A stretch of 64,000 nt of DNA from Chelonoidis abingdonii (taxonomy: Eukaryota; Chordata; Testudines; Testudinidae): the NCBI RefSeq assembly GCF_003597395.2, contig NC_133790.1:21644967-21708966 (forward strand), given 5' to 3'. Shown in pieces: positions 36,601 through 48,833 of the stretch (position 1 is its first letter; each line of letters opens with the position of its first letter). The position numbers were made by a program, and so were the translations under genes. Under the pieces are notes generated by a model. The model was not told where the DNA came from. It did not search any database and worked only from the letters and a program-made list of their open reading frames with translations.

Positions 36601-37379
36601 TCGTTATCTAGTTATTGAGAACTTTTCAACAAAAAAGACATAAGGCTCCTTGTTTTGTTTTTTCTTCTTAATAGAAATGCAGAGTCATGGACTACTTATC
36701 TGTCAGGTCCTCAGTTGGGCACTAAACCTACTTCTCACCTCTGTTTCTCTGCCTCCCTAAGCCACAATAGGATTCTAAAAATATAGTTTAAGGTGTGTCT
36801 ACATGTGGGAAGACATATTGCATGTTTCACTCTTCACTGTGGATTTGCTTTGCAACCATGGAAACTTTCAGCTTCATCTCTTTTCTACTTGAACTACAGC
36901 AAAGGACTTAACCAGCCCGTGGCTTAGTACTGGAATGGGAGAACCTGGTGTTGGGTTTCCAGGTAGAGTTCTGCTATGGCTGCCCTATGGGTAGAGCACT
37001 ATTGTAGAAGAGGAAACCAGGAAGAATGGGTCTACTAAAATCTATGTCTTCAGAAGCAGGAAGTTTATCAAGTGTGATATACCCACCTGATCCCAATAGA
37101 AAACCCACTCTTGATGCTCCACAGGAAAGCAAATATCCCCCAAGTAACTTCCAATATGTCCCAAGGAAATATTTTCTCAATTTTAATATTATGCATATAA
37201 ACAGAAATCACCATATTTAAGCACCTAATACCCTTTGATATATGTACCACAGTTGTCCAGTTTTTCTTGAATCTCACTAAGACGGCTCCCATCTGGCTGT
37301 CATAGGGCATGATTGCCCGATGGGGCCCCTTGATGGTCAAGTGTTGCACTGCAGCCACTCCCTGCCTCAATCTCCCTCC
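33606..37379. other. Non-coding AT-rich stretch
   Basis: A short remnant at 34018-34095 (GGTGTAACTAAATTGAAG ... GGGTTTAATTTGGCCC) resembles an ancient repeat also hinted at near 26.53 kb. Otherwise nothing recognisable. Confidence 0.45.
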
Positions 37380-37850
37380 CTAAGGTGGGTTTCCATGGCT
37401 CTCCACAGTTCTGGAGATGTCTCTTAACCCTCTGGCTAAGTCACAAACCAAGAAATCCAAACTAAAAAGTCCCAAAAAAACAAAATGGTTCTTCTGCCCT
37501 ATAGGGCTTCTCTTCATCCCACCCTTTCACCCTATTCCATCCTCCTTTTTTGGGCTATCTTTGAGAGGCTCTTTCTCTGCTCCTCCCCTATAGACTCTGG
37601 CTCAGAGCTTTCCACAGGAGCCTCCCTGCTCCCTGTGGTTCCAACACTGCCCTGGTAACAGGCTGGTTCCCCTGTTGACCCTGGCTCAGATACTTTCACA
37701 GGAGCCTACTCACTGATCTCTCTCAGCACTCTTTTATAAGGACCATGTGTCCATTAAGCTATCACCTGACCCTCCTTAGGCCCACCCTCTCTGGTTGAGA
37801 AGCAGCTAATTAATTATGGCACAGGTGTGTCTTGCCCCCATTTCCCCCGG
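37380..37850 (-). mobile_element. Possible solo LTR (minus strand) with internal duplication
   Basis: On the minus strand a TATA-like CTTATAAAAGAG occurs (37730-37741). Within the block the phrase CTGGCTCAGA..TTTCACAGGAGCCT occurs twice, about 84 bp apart (near 37597 and 37681). The composition is unlike the AT-rich surroundings. I found no TG..CA ends with a duplication, so the class is only a guess. Confidence 0.35.
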
Positions 37851-38695
37851 GGAGAGGTTCCAAATATTATTTACCCTCTAGAGAAAAAAATCTTTTCACT
37901 GTGTATTTGGCCTACAGAAAAAAAAAAAAGAGCATCCATGTGTTCTTCTGGCACCTTAGCAGCACTTCTATTTTCAGCCCATTGTTTCAGCTAGAGGATT
38001 TCCACTCTCAGCAAAATCTTTTAACAGAATTACCCTCAGACAGTTGACCCCTTTCTTCCTACTAATAGAGTTCTGCTGTTGCCTAACTTTGCTTCACTGC
38101 TAGCAGATAATTAAATGGTATTATCTATGTACAATACATATCCTCCTCTTCTACCCTTCATATTTCTACGATATAACTCATTGTGCTGCATCACTCGTAA
38201 GATATCAGTGCCAGTCCTCCAGACTCCGAAGTCTGTACTCAAGGTCATAATACTTCCTGATTATTTGAATCTAGCCATGGCTTCTTGGATTATCTGATCC
38301 CATAGTGTTCTCAAGAGCTTCAGATAACCAGGGTTCACTTCTGCTATCACTATATCATGTATTCTATGTTCAAACTTTATATATTCAGCTTATTTTATCA
38401 ATATATTTACAGCCAGATTTTCAGAGATGCCATGCACTCGTAGTGCCCATTGACTTGAGTAAGAGTTGTGGGTACTCAGTACATCTGTAAACCAGGCCCA
38501 CAGTTTATGGTAGTACTGAGAATGTAACTTTTAGTATGGCGCATGTATAGTGTACATCACCTTGCATCCATAATTTTTCATACTATGTTAATAATTGGAC
38601 AGATTTCTTGTTATCGTTATAGCCCATGGAATAAGGGATTTCTGCACTAAAAACTACATAGCAAATATTTGTTAAAAAGCAGCCTGGTCAAATGA
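37851..38695. other. Non-coding stretch
   Basis: An A-rich run lies at 37916-37932. A short ancient-repeat-like patch at 38404-38500 (CAGATTTTCAGAGATGCC) is the only other item. Confidence 0.45.
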
Positions 38696-38699
38696 GGAA

Positions 38700-38935
38700 G
38701 GCGAAATGATTTTGTTGCTAAGGTTTGGGCTAGAACTCAGAAGATTCTGGTTCAGTTCCTGGCTCTGCCATAGACCTCTGGTATGATCTTGGGCCAATTA
38801 CTTAACCTCGCTGTGTTGAACTCTCCCACCTCTTAAATGAGCATATACTTGATAACACTTGTTACTTCAGAGGAGTATTGTGAGGATAAATCCATAAATA
38901 CGTAGGAGGTGCTCAGATATTTAGTTGTTACTGAA
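38700..38935 (+). repeat. MIR/CORE-SINE-like element
   Basis: TTCTGGTTCAGTTCCTGGCTC as B-box region, then TGATCTTGGGCCAATTACTT, AACCTCGCTGTG and TTGTGAGGATAAATCC follow the CORE-SINE order. More diverged than the copy at 7545. Confidence 0.7.
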
Positions 38936-39807
38936 AATAATCAGTGACTATCTCAATGAATAGTTTCAATTATGAGCCTTAAATGCATTTTCGTAGAGGT
39001 GGGAGGAATGGGAACAAAGGCATGTCATGAAGATAGAATAAATTAACATTGCTGTGGAATGCAGGGGGTGCTTGCATATGGGCCTGTTATATTATGCAGT
39101 ACATAATCCCCCAACTGTGGTAATGGAAACAGACATGCAGGTATAAGACTCACAATTGAGCAGATAATGAGTATCTGAATGCTGTAAAATGTTTTAAAAC
39201 ACCTTTTTAAATACCTCAACCTGACTGACATGGTCACTGTTTCTAGATAATAATTGCCAGCTAAGTTTCTGTCATTGGTTTCTGCAACCTCCCGTTAGCT
39301 TTCAGGTCATGTATGTACTCTGTCATTCATCTGCCTGATTAATGTATTCTGCTGTTTACCCCTAATTGAAATACACTTCCTAAACATGTCTGCAAGTCCA
39401 TTTTATTCTACTGAAACCCATCCTTGGTGAAAACATTTCTCCTGACCCAGAGGATGCCATGGTTTCCTAAGAACATAAAACACTTCTCTTGCAGTATTGT
39501 GTTAGGCATATATTGAAGCCACTGATCTAATTCTGCCCAATTTCATCATATTCCTAACTTGTGCCATGGATGGAATTCCTGACAGACTTCGCTGATTAGT
39601 TTATTACACAGGTCCTGAAATAGATTGTGCGGAACCTCTGGTTTCACTCTTCCTATATCATTGCTGTCTATGTACATTAAAACCTCTGAATTCTTTCCAG
39701 ATCAAACAGCAAATGACCAATACCAACATCTGAATGTACCTGGCTCAGAGTAAAGATGATCTCGATGCTGATTGGTTCCTGGATCAACTCTCTGCTTTTT
39801 GGCCCTC
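38936..39807. other. Non-coding stretch
   Basis: Nothing recognisable. Confidence 0.5.
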
Positions 39808-40194
39808 TGTGACAAGGTGCTGGATGGAGAGTTGCAGATTCAGCCCTCTGTCATGCCAGCTCATTGTTAGGGGAACAAGTTAGAGCAGGCTGGAGATAGC
39901 CTGGCCCTAACTGGGGAGGCAGAGACAGCTGCTACCTAATTAGCCTAGGCCTGCATAAAAGTCTCAGGGGAAGGAAGCCAGGGGAGAGCAGGAGGAAAGG
40001 GAATGGAAGCAGGGAGGTAGCACTTCCCTCCCTCTTGCCTGCAGATGGTGATGGGTTACTTGTACATGGTGAAACAGTAGTGGGAACTAGCTGGAGAATA
40101 AAGTGCACCAGTGGTTACTAAACCCAGGGTCTCCAAGTGACTTGGTGAGTGTAGCACAGGCAGAAGCCAAGGGGGCCTGCCACATTCTACTACA
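39808..40194 (+). mobile_element. Solo LTR (387 bp) with 5-bp target duplication
   Basis: Begins TGTGACAAGGTGC and ends TTCTACTACA, so it has TG..CA ends. CCCTC flanks it at 39803-39807 and 40195-40199. It contains ATAAAAG (39955) as a TATA-like box and AATAAAG (40097) as a polyadenylation signal, in the order expected of an LTR. No internal region remains, so it is the product of LTR-LTR recombination. Confidence 0.88.
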
Positions 40195-40214
40195 CCCTCT
40201 TTCTGCAATACATT

Positions 40215-41437
40215 ATTAGTCCCGAGGGCATTCTGTACCAAAAAAATTAAAATTATGCACCAAAAAATTAAAAATTCTGCATATAGTATTTTAAAATTCT
40301 ACAAATTTCTGCAAATTTTGTTTATCAAATAAATGTGGAGGCTCCAGCATGGCACTGGGGAGCACAGGCCACTGGCTGCACAGAGGTAGGAGATCACTGT
40401 GCAGCTTTCCCTCAGGACACGGACTCAGCAGTGAGGCTGCACCCAACGCTGACACAGCGCAAGGACCAGGCCTGCCCCGGAAACACCACAAGGCCCTGCT
40501 CCTCCGTGCTAGGTGCACCAGGTGTGGGCAGGCAGGCTCAGCAAGGTAGGATCCAAGTGTGGAGGGCTTAGTGTGGGGAGATGCAGGTGTAGGTTGAGAG
40601 GGTTCTTTGTGGGGCAATCTGGGTATGGGGAGTTCAGTGGAGGATCTGGGGAGAGGGATCTGGATGTGCAGGAGCTTGTTGGGGGGAGAGGATTCTGGGT
40701 CAACAGTAATGGGACTCTGCAAGGGGGTCCAGGTGAAGGTGGTTCGGGCTCAGCAGGAGTGTGGGGATGTCTGGGTGTGGGGAGCTCAGTGTGGGGGTCC
40801 AGATGCTGGGGGAGTGGGGCTGAGTGTGGTGGAGATCCAGGTACAGCTGCTTGGGGCTCTGAAGGGTGGGGATCTGAGTGCAGATGGCTCGTCGGAGTGG
40901 TGCAGGTGCAGGGGGAGTGGGCTCATCGGGTGGGTTCTGGGTGTGGGAGCAGGGGAGAGAGTCAGTGGGAGGGTCTGGGTATGAGGGGTTCTGGATCTAC
41001 AAGTGTTGGGCAGATAGGGGAGCAGCTCCCTGTACAGTGATCCCTCCCTCTGCAGCTGAAGAGCAATGAGTGCAGGAAGCACTGGGGGGCGGGGGGGGGC
41101 AGTTTGCAGAGCTTCCTATAGCCAGGGGAGAAATCTGGGGGTGGATCTGACACAGCCCCGCATGTCTTGCAGGGGAAGAAGTCCCATCTTCCCCAACCCA
41201 GCCATGACTAGCTGAGCCCGGTGCAGGGTAGGAGCCACCAGCCAGGTCTTCCCCAGTCCTGCCCCCTGCCTCACAGTGATTTACCTCTCTGCCGGCTGCC
41301 CTGAGCACCTGAAACATACTGTTGGGGAGGGTTGTATGACCATTCTTGTGGCTTCCCTTTGCTTCCCTGTCAGAAAGTCAAATCTGTAGGGGACAAATTC
41401 TGTGCTTGTGCAGTGACGCAGAATTCCCCCCGGAGTA
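40215..41437. mobile_element. GC-rich hAT-like element (about 1.2 kb)
   Basis: Ends TAGTCCCGAGGGCATTCTG (left, 40217) and, reverse-complemented, TACTCCGGGGGGAATTCTG (right, ending 41437). AATACATT (40207-40214) and AATACATG (41438-41445) look like an 8-bp duplication with one change, offset two bases from the left end. The interior is G-rich on the plus strand, and the long glycine-rich frames at 40513-41040 follow from that. A TTTATCAAATAAATGTGGAGG block near 40320 is shared with a reptile repeat I recall. Confidence 0.75.
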
Positions 41438-41445
41438 AATACATG

Positions 41446-42372
41446 CTATTTGTTTCTGCTTCTTCCGTTGCTTATTTCCAACACATAACACAGCATTCCA
41501 CTCACCATTTTCCAAAGTAATGAGCAAGGAATTTATATATCTACATCTTCTCTTTTGGCAAATTACCTTAGATCATTTGGCATTCAGCCACAGTTCATCT
41601 TGCTCAGCTATTGTTCACTAACTTCTAGGCATTTGCGCACTTTTAAGATCTCATTGTAACAAACACGTTCTGCAGCAACACACAATTACTGAATAAATCA
41701 CTCGCGCACAGTGTGGGGTTGTGACTAGAACTCTGGTTCTTCATCCTCAATAATAACCTAAGATAACAGTGAACACCTTTTGCTGGTATTATTTGTAGCT
41801 GGTCCTTCATCCTCTCAACGGAGACAACATCACTCACTCATACACACAAAGCCCAGTCACTCTCAAAAATCGCACATACAAAAAAAGTCCTGCTCAGAAA
41901 ATAGCAACCAGCAAGTGTCTAAACAGTAACTCTCAGAAGCTAAGTTAATTATTAGCATAGAATTATCAGATAACTCGCTATCCATTCAGACCATTTGGAT
42001 GACCAAAAATGGTGAACCTATTAAAGAGAGCCCATTGGACAGTGAAGTGGGCAGAACATAGCTCTTACAAAAAAATCCAAACTTTTTCTTCACCCAAACA
42101 AGATATTTTAAAATGTTCATCTTGATAGCATGAAGCACATTTTAAAAAAAAGTCTGCCTTTGATAGAGACATTCTGCTGTGATTCAATGACAATCACATG
42201 ACCCACATACACCACTGACCAAGTTTTTGATGTCCCCGTGAATAGTTTTTGCTAGCCTAATTTTAATTTACATGCCTTCTTGATGTTACATGCAAGGAGA
42301 AAATGATTAACAATGGTAATTATCCAGTCTAACCCCCTTGTTAGTATGTTTGCCTGTAGTCCCAAACTTGAT

Positions 42373-42374
<2 letters not shown>
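41446..42374. other. Non-coding stretch
   Basis: Nothing recognisable. Confidence 0.5.

Positions 42375-42447
<73 letters not shown>
42375..42447 (+). repeat. (TG)n microsatellite
   Basis: About 36 uninterrupted TG units. Confidence 0.99.
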
Positions 42448-42451
<4 letters not shown>

Positions 42452-42589
42452 AGTAAAATCACCCTGACTGGTTAATAATTAATCATACAGTGTTTTAATA
42501 TCATGTTCTGCAAAGAGTCCCAGGAGACACATTAAAGAGCCACTTGAAGCTTGTAAGCCTCAGTCTGAGTATCACTGTTTTACTGTATG

Positions 42590-42932
42590 CAGGGCCGGTG
42601 CTTGCATTTAGGCTGCTTAGGCAATCGCCTAGGGCGCCAGCATAATTAGGGGGAAGCATTTTGCCAGAGGGGGCGGCAGGCGGCTCCGGTGGAGCTGCTG
42701 CAGTGATGCCTGCGGAGGGTCCGTTGGTCCGTGGCTCCAGTGGAGCTGTCGCAGTCGTGCCGGCGGATGGTCGGCTGCAGGGGACCTCCCGCAGGCACGA
42801 CTCCGGCAGCTCCACCGGAGCCGCAGGAGCAGCCGACCGTCCGCAGGCAGGACTGTGAAGCCGGGGGACCAGCGCGCAGGGCGGCGAAATGGCTGTGCGC
42901 CAAGGGCACTCAAACCCCTAGCGCCGATCCTG
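42590..42932. mobile_element. hAT-type foldback MITE with perfect 8-bp TSD
   Basis: ACTGTATG at 42582-42589 and 42933-42940. Ends CAGGGCCGGTGCTTGC and, reverse-complemented, CAGGATCGGCGCTAGG. The inner part is partly palindromic (GGCTCCGGTGGAGCTGC against GCAGCTCCACCGGAGCC-like words). Its ends and 343-bp length put it in the same family as the 344-bp element at 201-544. Confidence 0.95.
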
Positions 42933-42940
42933 ACTGTATG

Positions 42941-44142
42941 GTGTTAAATGTAATGCTGTTCTACATAAATGACACACAGTGGGGAAATAATGTGTACTAA
43001 GGCTTCTAGGTACTGCAGCGTTGAGATTATAGTGACAACTCATCCTGGGCAATAGTGAGAAACTGTTAGCAAAGAAATAAGATTTGATCTCTGGGCTTGT
43101 CACAAACCCTGTTCATCTGGGTGTTCATTGTTTCATGTCAGGCAAACCATGGCATGTTTTTTGACATTCATAGTTTATATTTATTTATATAATGGAAAGT
43201 ATTAAGCAACATTAACCATGGTCGCTGCCAGCCCCTCCTACAATCTCTTGTTTGTTTATACTCGGCCACTGGAGACTATTGGTGTAAACCTATCTGAGCT
43301 TAAAGCAGCATCAAACTTTTTTAGTAATAATTCTTCTAGGTGAACAGCTGTGATACCCTTATAATATGCCTGTATGGGAAGTATAACAAGTAACAATTTT
43401 GCCAGACTGGAATATATCAGTCATAGCCTCTTGTGAGAAGTATTTGACCTGCTTACTGTGTTAAAGTAAAAGAAAGCTCATATTTTCTCAAGTTTCACTG
43501 TATTTTTTTTTTGGTTGGTTAAGCAGGCAAATAGCTTTACAACTCCAGCTTAAAAACTAGCAGCGTTCAAGAACCTGGAATATACCTCACCAGATAAAGA
43601 TATATTTTGTGGACTATCTATATTAATTAGAGCCATGAATTCCATAGGAACCTAAATAAAATCAATAAAATCAAAATTATTGGTATTTGACACAACAGAG
43701 CATTGTAGAGCCTTTTTTGTATTATGAAAAGCTGATCTAGTACTCAATGCCAAGGGTTGCACAAAACATCAGGAACCTAGATGCCCCCCCGCCACATCTG
43801 TAGCTTCCTCGCTTAGTAGTGTTTACTTCAGCCATTTGTAATGCATGGTGGAATAAAAAAATTAAATCTCTCAGTATGATAGGCAGAATGTGTAAATTTC
43901 TGCAGAAGTGAGTACATAAAGAATATTTAAATGAACAGATGTTATCACTGTTTTACAATAATCAGGATTTATCTAATCACAGATTTTGGCAAACAAGAAC
44001 AGCAGTTGGTTTTCATGGTAATTTGTTATTGCAGAACAAAGTCTCATGTGTTCTCTGTACTCAGAAGGTGGAGGTCCTGGGCACAGCTAATATTTTAGCT
44101 CTTTTTCCAGGTGCCCTCTGCTTTATTCAGATTTGTGAGATC
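42941..44142. other. Non-coding AT-rich stretch
   Basis: Nothing recognisable. Confidence 0.5.
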
Positions 44143-46330
44143 ATAGAATCATAGGGTTAGGAGGGACTGCAAGGACTGTCTAGTCTAACCCCCGGCCAAG
44201 ATGCAGGATGCAGGATTTGTTGTGTCTAAACCATCCAAGACAGATGGCTATCCAGCCTCCGTTTCAAAAATCTCCAGTGAAGAAGCTTCCACAACTTCCT
44301 GAGGCGGTCTGTTCCATTGTCCTACTGTTCTCACAGTTAGAAAAAATTTTCTGAGATTTAATCTAAATCTGCTATGCTGTAGTTTGAACCGACTTGTCAT
44401 GCCTTTTCTGGCAAAAGAGAACAACTTTTCTCCATGTTTTTATGGCAGCCTTTAAAGTTTCTGAAGACCACTATCATATCCCCCCTTAATCTCCTCTTTT
44501 CCAAACTAAACTTACCCAGTTCCTTCAGCCTTTGCTCATATGGCTTGTATTCCATCCCTTTGATCATCTTTGTCGTTCACCTCTGGATCCTTTCCAGGTT
44601 CTCTACATCCTGTCTATATAGCAGTGACCAAAACTGGACACAGTACTCCAGCTGAGGCCTAACCAGTGCCAAGTAGAGCAGTACTATCACCTCCCGTGAC
44701 TTGCATGCTATGCCTCTGTTAATGTTACCTAAAATTGCATTCGCTCTTTTTGCAACAGCATCACATTGCTGACTCATGTTGAGGTTGTGATCCACCACAA
44801 CTCCCAGATCCTTCCCAGCAGTGCTGCTGCCAAGCCAATTTCCCCCTATTCTGTATTTGTTCTTTTGGTTTTTCTTCTCTAAGTGTAGCACTTTACATTT
44901 GTCTTTGCTGAATTTCATTTTGCTGTCTATAGCCCGGTTCTCCAATTTATCAAGATCCCTCTGAATTTTAGCTCTTTCCTCAAAATATTGCAACACCCCC
45001 AGCTTTGTGTCAGCTTCAGACTTGATCAGTATGCTCTCTATACTTACATCCAGGTCATTAATGAAGATATTAAACAAGACTGAACCCAGAACAGATCCCT
45101 GTGGAACCTCACTTGAGACCTCCCTCCAATCCAATACCATTCCATTAATAGTTACTCTTTGTCTGCAGCTGTTTAACCAATTATGTATCCACTTAATGGT
45201 GGTTCTGTTGGGCTGTACGTCTCCAGCTTACTTATCAGAATATCATGTGGGACTGTGTCAGAAGCCTTGCTGAAGTCCAGGTATATTATATCCACTGCAT
45301 CTCCCCTATTCACCAAATCAGTTACCCTGTTAAAAATGGAAATCAAGCTGGTTTGGCATGCTTTGTTCTTGATAAATCCATGCTGGCTGCTAGCGATTAC
45401 CTCTTCATCCTCCAGGTATTTGCAAATTGAATGTTTTATACATTGATCTAGTATCTTTCCAGGTATCAAAGTCAGGCTGACTGGTCTATAGTTTCCGGCT
45501 CCTCCTTTTTCCCCCTTTTAAAGATGAGCATTACATTAGCCCTTTTCCAGTCTTCTGGGACCTCTCCTGTCATCCATGAGTTTGTAAATATTATTGCCAG
45601 TGGCTACAAATTTTCTTCTGCTAATTCCTTCAGTATCCTTGGGTGAAAAGCATACAGCCCCGCTGATTTGAATTCATTCAAATTAGTCAGAAGATCTCTG
45701 CTGTATTCTTTACTTATCCCAATCTGCATTCCCTTCCTCTTTATTGTCTATGGTAACTTCACTAGTCTTCCGGTCACATGTTATTTTTCTGTAACATGAT
45801 TGAAGCAAAGTAGGCACTGAGCAGCTCTGCCTTCCTATCATCTTTTGTTACCAGCTCACCTTTTCCATTGAGCAGTGGACCCACACCATCCTTGATCTCT
45901 CTTTTTTGTCTGACATATTTGAAGAACCACTTCCTGTTGTCTAACATTTCTTGCCAGCTGAAACTCATTCTTTGCCTTGGCTTTCCATTCTCCTCCTTCC
46001 ATTTCCTGTATGAATCCCTTTTGGTTTTTAGATAGCTGAAAAGCTCCTTGTACAGCCACATTGGCCTCCTGTGGCTTTTCTTATCTTTTCTCTGCATCAG
46101 AATAGCTTGGTGCTGACCTCTAATGTTACATCTTTTAAGAACTGCCAGTCCCCTTCGACTTTGGGTACTGTGTATCAGAGTTGGTTGAAATCTGCCTGTC
46201 TGAAGTCCAGTCCTTGTTTTGCTGTTTTCATGTCTCATTCCATAGGATCTTGAATTCTAGGAGATCATGATTACTTCCTCCCAGAGATTTGCCCTCTGCT
46301 GTTGATGAACTTTAGGAACTTTTAGAAAAG
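44143..46330 (-). pseudogene. CR1 LINE, 3' 2.2 kb with reverse transcriptase (minus strand)
   Basis: This is the longest RT-bearing CR1 copy in the window. From 5' to 3' on the minus strand: the end of the endonuclease (SNHDLLEFKI, about 46300); the linker with RPMWLYKELFSYLKTKRDS (about 46070); the RT fingers; SSQHGFIKNKACQTSLISIF; motif A VDIIYLDFSKASDTVPHDIL (about 45290); SEVPQGSVLGSVLFNIFIND (about 45100); the third palm motif region; LDKLENRAIDSKMKFSKDKC; LGVVVDHNLNMSQQC; ALVRPQLEYCVQFW; and the 3' UTR ending ATCATAGAATCATAGGG at 44143. CR1 retrotransposons copy their own RNA at nicked chromosomal sites. Here the frame is broken in at least three places and the third palm motif reads SEADTKLG, so the first catalytic aspartate is lost. 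Confidence 0.93.
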
Positions 46331-48550
46331 CAATTTGACATTTATGAATGTCCTCTCATGGCACTTTGGTTCAGAGATGAGGTTTACAAGAAGCCATGGA
46401 GTGATTTCCTTCCTTTCCATAACTAGGACTTGCTTCACTCCAAGTCCAAGGAGCTTTTTCTTGGTTTTTAAGCAAAAATACCCTGTCAACCTGTTTTTCT
46501 ACTTTAGACATTTTAAGCAATTTAGTTAGGCAATTTTAAGTAGTTTCTGAAGCACTGCACAATCTAGATTCTCAGACTAACTCCATCTTGGTTCTGAGAT
46601 GTCTAATCCAAAAGATTAGGAGAAAGACCAGGTTGAAGCTGTGTGTTTCTTGCCCCTTGGTCTTCCTGGAGTTGGATGAAAATACTTTCTCCCTGATGTG
46701 CCTTGAGGAAGGCTATTTACTAGATTGTTGTTCACCATGCCAGGCCTTTATACTTCAGGCCCAAAAGGACAGACACACTAAATTAGTGATAAGATGGCAT
46801 TGATGGCCAGTGTAGAAATCTACAGGATTGCCACACAGTTTGAGTCACATAACTACATACAAATTCTACTCTCTTGGCTTGGCATGTACATCTGAAGCTT
46901 ACTTTGCAAAGGCTGTTTTGCAGTTTTCATTTAATCAGAACTAAGCCTCTTTTCCTAGGGGCTGCACAGCTTGGTAGGCACCCAAGAGTGGGAGTATGCA
47001 GAAGCCATGTCAAAGAGGAAAGACAGGTTGCTTATCAGGAACTGATTCCTTGAAAGCTTCCTCTGTTTTTTCACACTACCTGCCCACCTTCACTTCTTTG
47101 TTGGAGTTGTACAAGCTCAACTCCAACAAAGTGGAGTTTTGAAGAAGGAGTTGAGTTAGCTAGGTCAAGTATGAGCTCTCCCAACCTCAACCCCAGTTGC
47201 TTGGGGCTGCAAGAGAACATTCATCTCGTCCTTATGGGCACTGCTTTTCTAAATGTTTCCCAGAGCACAACAGCAGAGGCAATGTTTTCAAAGGATCAGT
47301 TTTTGGTGAGTACCCTATTTGTGAGCTCCATCATCTCTATCCCTGCCCCTTCCCTTCCATCACTCACCTCATAATTTCACCTAATTGTCATTTTAATCTC
47401 TTTATTAAAGAGCTGCTTGTACAATGATTGTGAATCAAGCTGCAATTGAAATCAAGAATCAGGCTGCAACTCTGGATGGATAGCTGACCCACTCTTGTCA
47501 CTGAACACTGATGATTAATCAATATAGCAGATAATTTCAGGAGGATATTGTGGAGAGGTCGGTGTCCTAAACTGCTAATTTGGGGGGCTCTGTTTTATCT
47601 TTTTAAAAGTAACTGGCCTTCCTTCTGAATGAACTATGACAGGTGTGGGCTGATACAGAGTAGTTGCTGAAGAATACAGCTTGTGTTGTGACCGCACAGT
47701 TTGGAAGTGTGAGTATTCAGTCGCCTACAGTTTCTCTCTCTCCTTCCTCTGCTAGCATACACAAGATGTAATTACACTCAGGGTAGTAATAGCTCCAATC
47801 CTAGTTGCAGCTTAAAACAACAAGAGCTGTTTAAACAAGGTAGCAAGCTGAAGGTGAAAATATAATTTAAGGACAACTGAATTTTTAAATCTGACTGAAA
47901 CAGCCTGGATAATTATTTCACTCTGTACACTACAATTTTTGTCCTTTTCCCCATTACTTTGAAATATTTTCTCTTTTAACATTGAATAGAGATACACTTA
48001 CCAATTATCCTATTTCCAAATAAGCCTGGAAATAAACATAATTCTTGTATTTCGTTGTTTCATTCAGAAATCAATATTAAAATTTGCCATTGAAGTAGCC
48101 TGCAGTAGGTCTGTTTGACGTGTTTCTCTGGGTTTTTTTGGTTTGTTTTTTTTTGTTTTTTTTTGTTTTTGAGTCGGGGAGCTGCCTTTTTGATTTTCTA
48201 CTTCACTTTAACCTTTTGAAAGTGAAATCCATCCTCATAATATATAGCATTCCACTGCCAAATATATGATACACCCCATCACAAAGAATGCAGAAGTTCT
48301 CCAGCCGCAACCCACAGCCAAATCCTTTCTTATCACCTGCCATTGAAACAATGCTGGATTAACACCTAGGCTTTAATGCTGGGATAAAAAATGTCTCTCC
48401 AGCCCTTGACATAGTTTTAGGGTAATATTGTGGTTATACACTTCATTTTGCATCAGTTGGCAACTGTTTATAAATTGCAGTGTGGTAATATGAATAGTGT
48501 ACAAAATAGTTACATTACTATATAATAAGATTCATATATAGAATTAGAAT
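46331..48550. other. Non-coding stretch
   Basis: Contains a perfect 14-bp inverted repeat (47096-47131, listed separately) and a T-rich zone at 48130-48170. No gene seen. Confidence 0.5.
47096..47131. repeat. Perfect short inverted repeat
   Basis: CTTTGTTGGAGTTG (47096-47109) and its exact complement CAACTCCAACAAAG (47118-47131), separated by 8 bases. It could form a 14-bp hairpin. No T-tract terminator or promoter context is seen. Confidence 0.95.
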
Positions 48551-48825
48551 TAGGGATGTAAAATGTTAACCAGTAAGCATTACTCCTAGCAGTTAACCTT
48601 CCTTAACCGTTAACCCCTGGGCTGGCCGGCCCCAGCAGTCCCACATTGGCCAGTCTGTCGACCCCAGTGGCTCTGTGCTGTCTGGAGTGGCCCCAGCCTC
48701 AGCCATGCTGGCCTGATCGGCCCCAGCTGCACCGAGCGGCCAGCCCTTTAATCAGTTAGCCATTTAAACAAAGTATCTTTTAATCGTTTAAATGGTTAAC
48801 TTTTTAAACAGTGTTTACATCCCTA
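48551..48825. mobile_element. hAT MITE (275 bp) with perfect 8-bp TSD
   Basis: ATTAGAAT at 48543-48550 and 48826-48833. Ends TAGGGATGTAAAATG and, reverse-complemented, TAGGGATGTAAACAC. Both ends have TTAACC/GGTTAA words, and a GC-rich GGCCCCAGC-repeating core lies between. Confidence 0.95.
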
Positions 48826-48833
48826 ATTAGAAT

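Noticed and set aside
40513..41040. 175-codon glycine-rich frame
   Set aside because: It lies inside a GC-rich hAT-like element, other frames are equally open, and there is no recognisable domain.
42375..42447. Repeat array that might be read as CRISPR-like
   Set aside because: A pure dinucleotide microsatellite, without spacers and in a vertebrate context.
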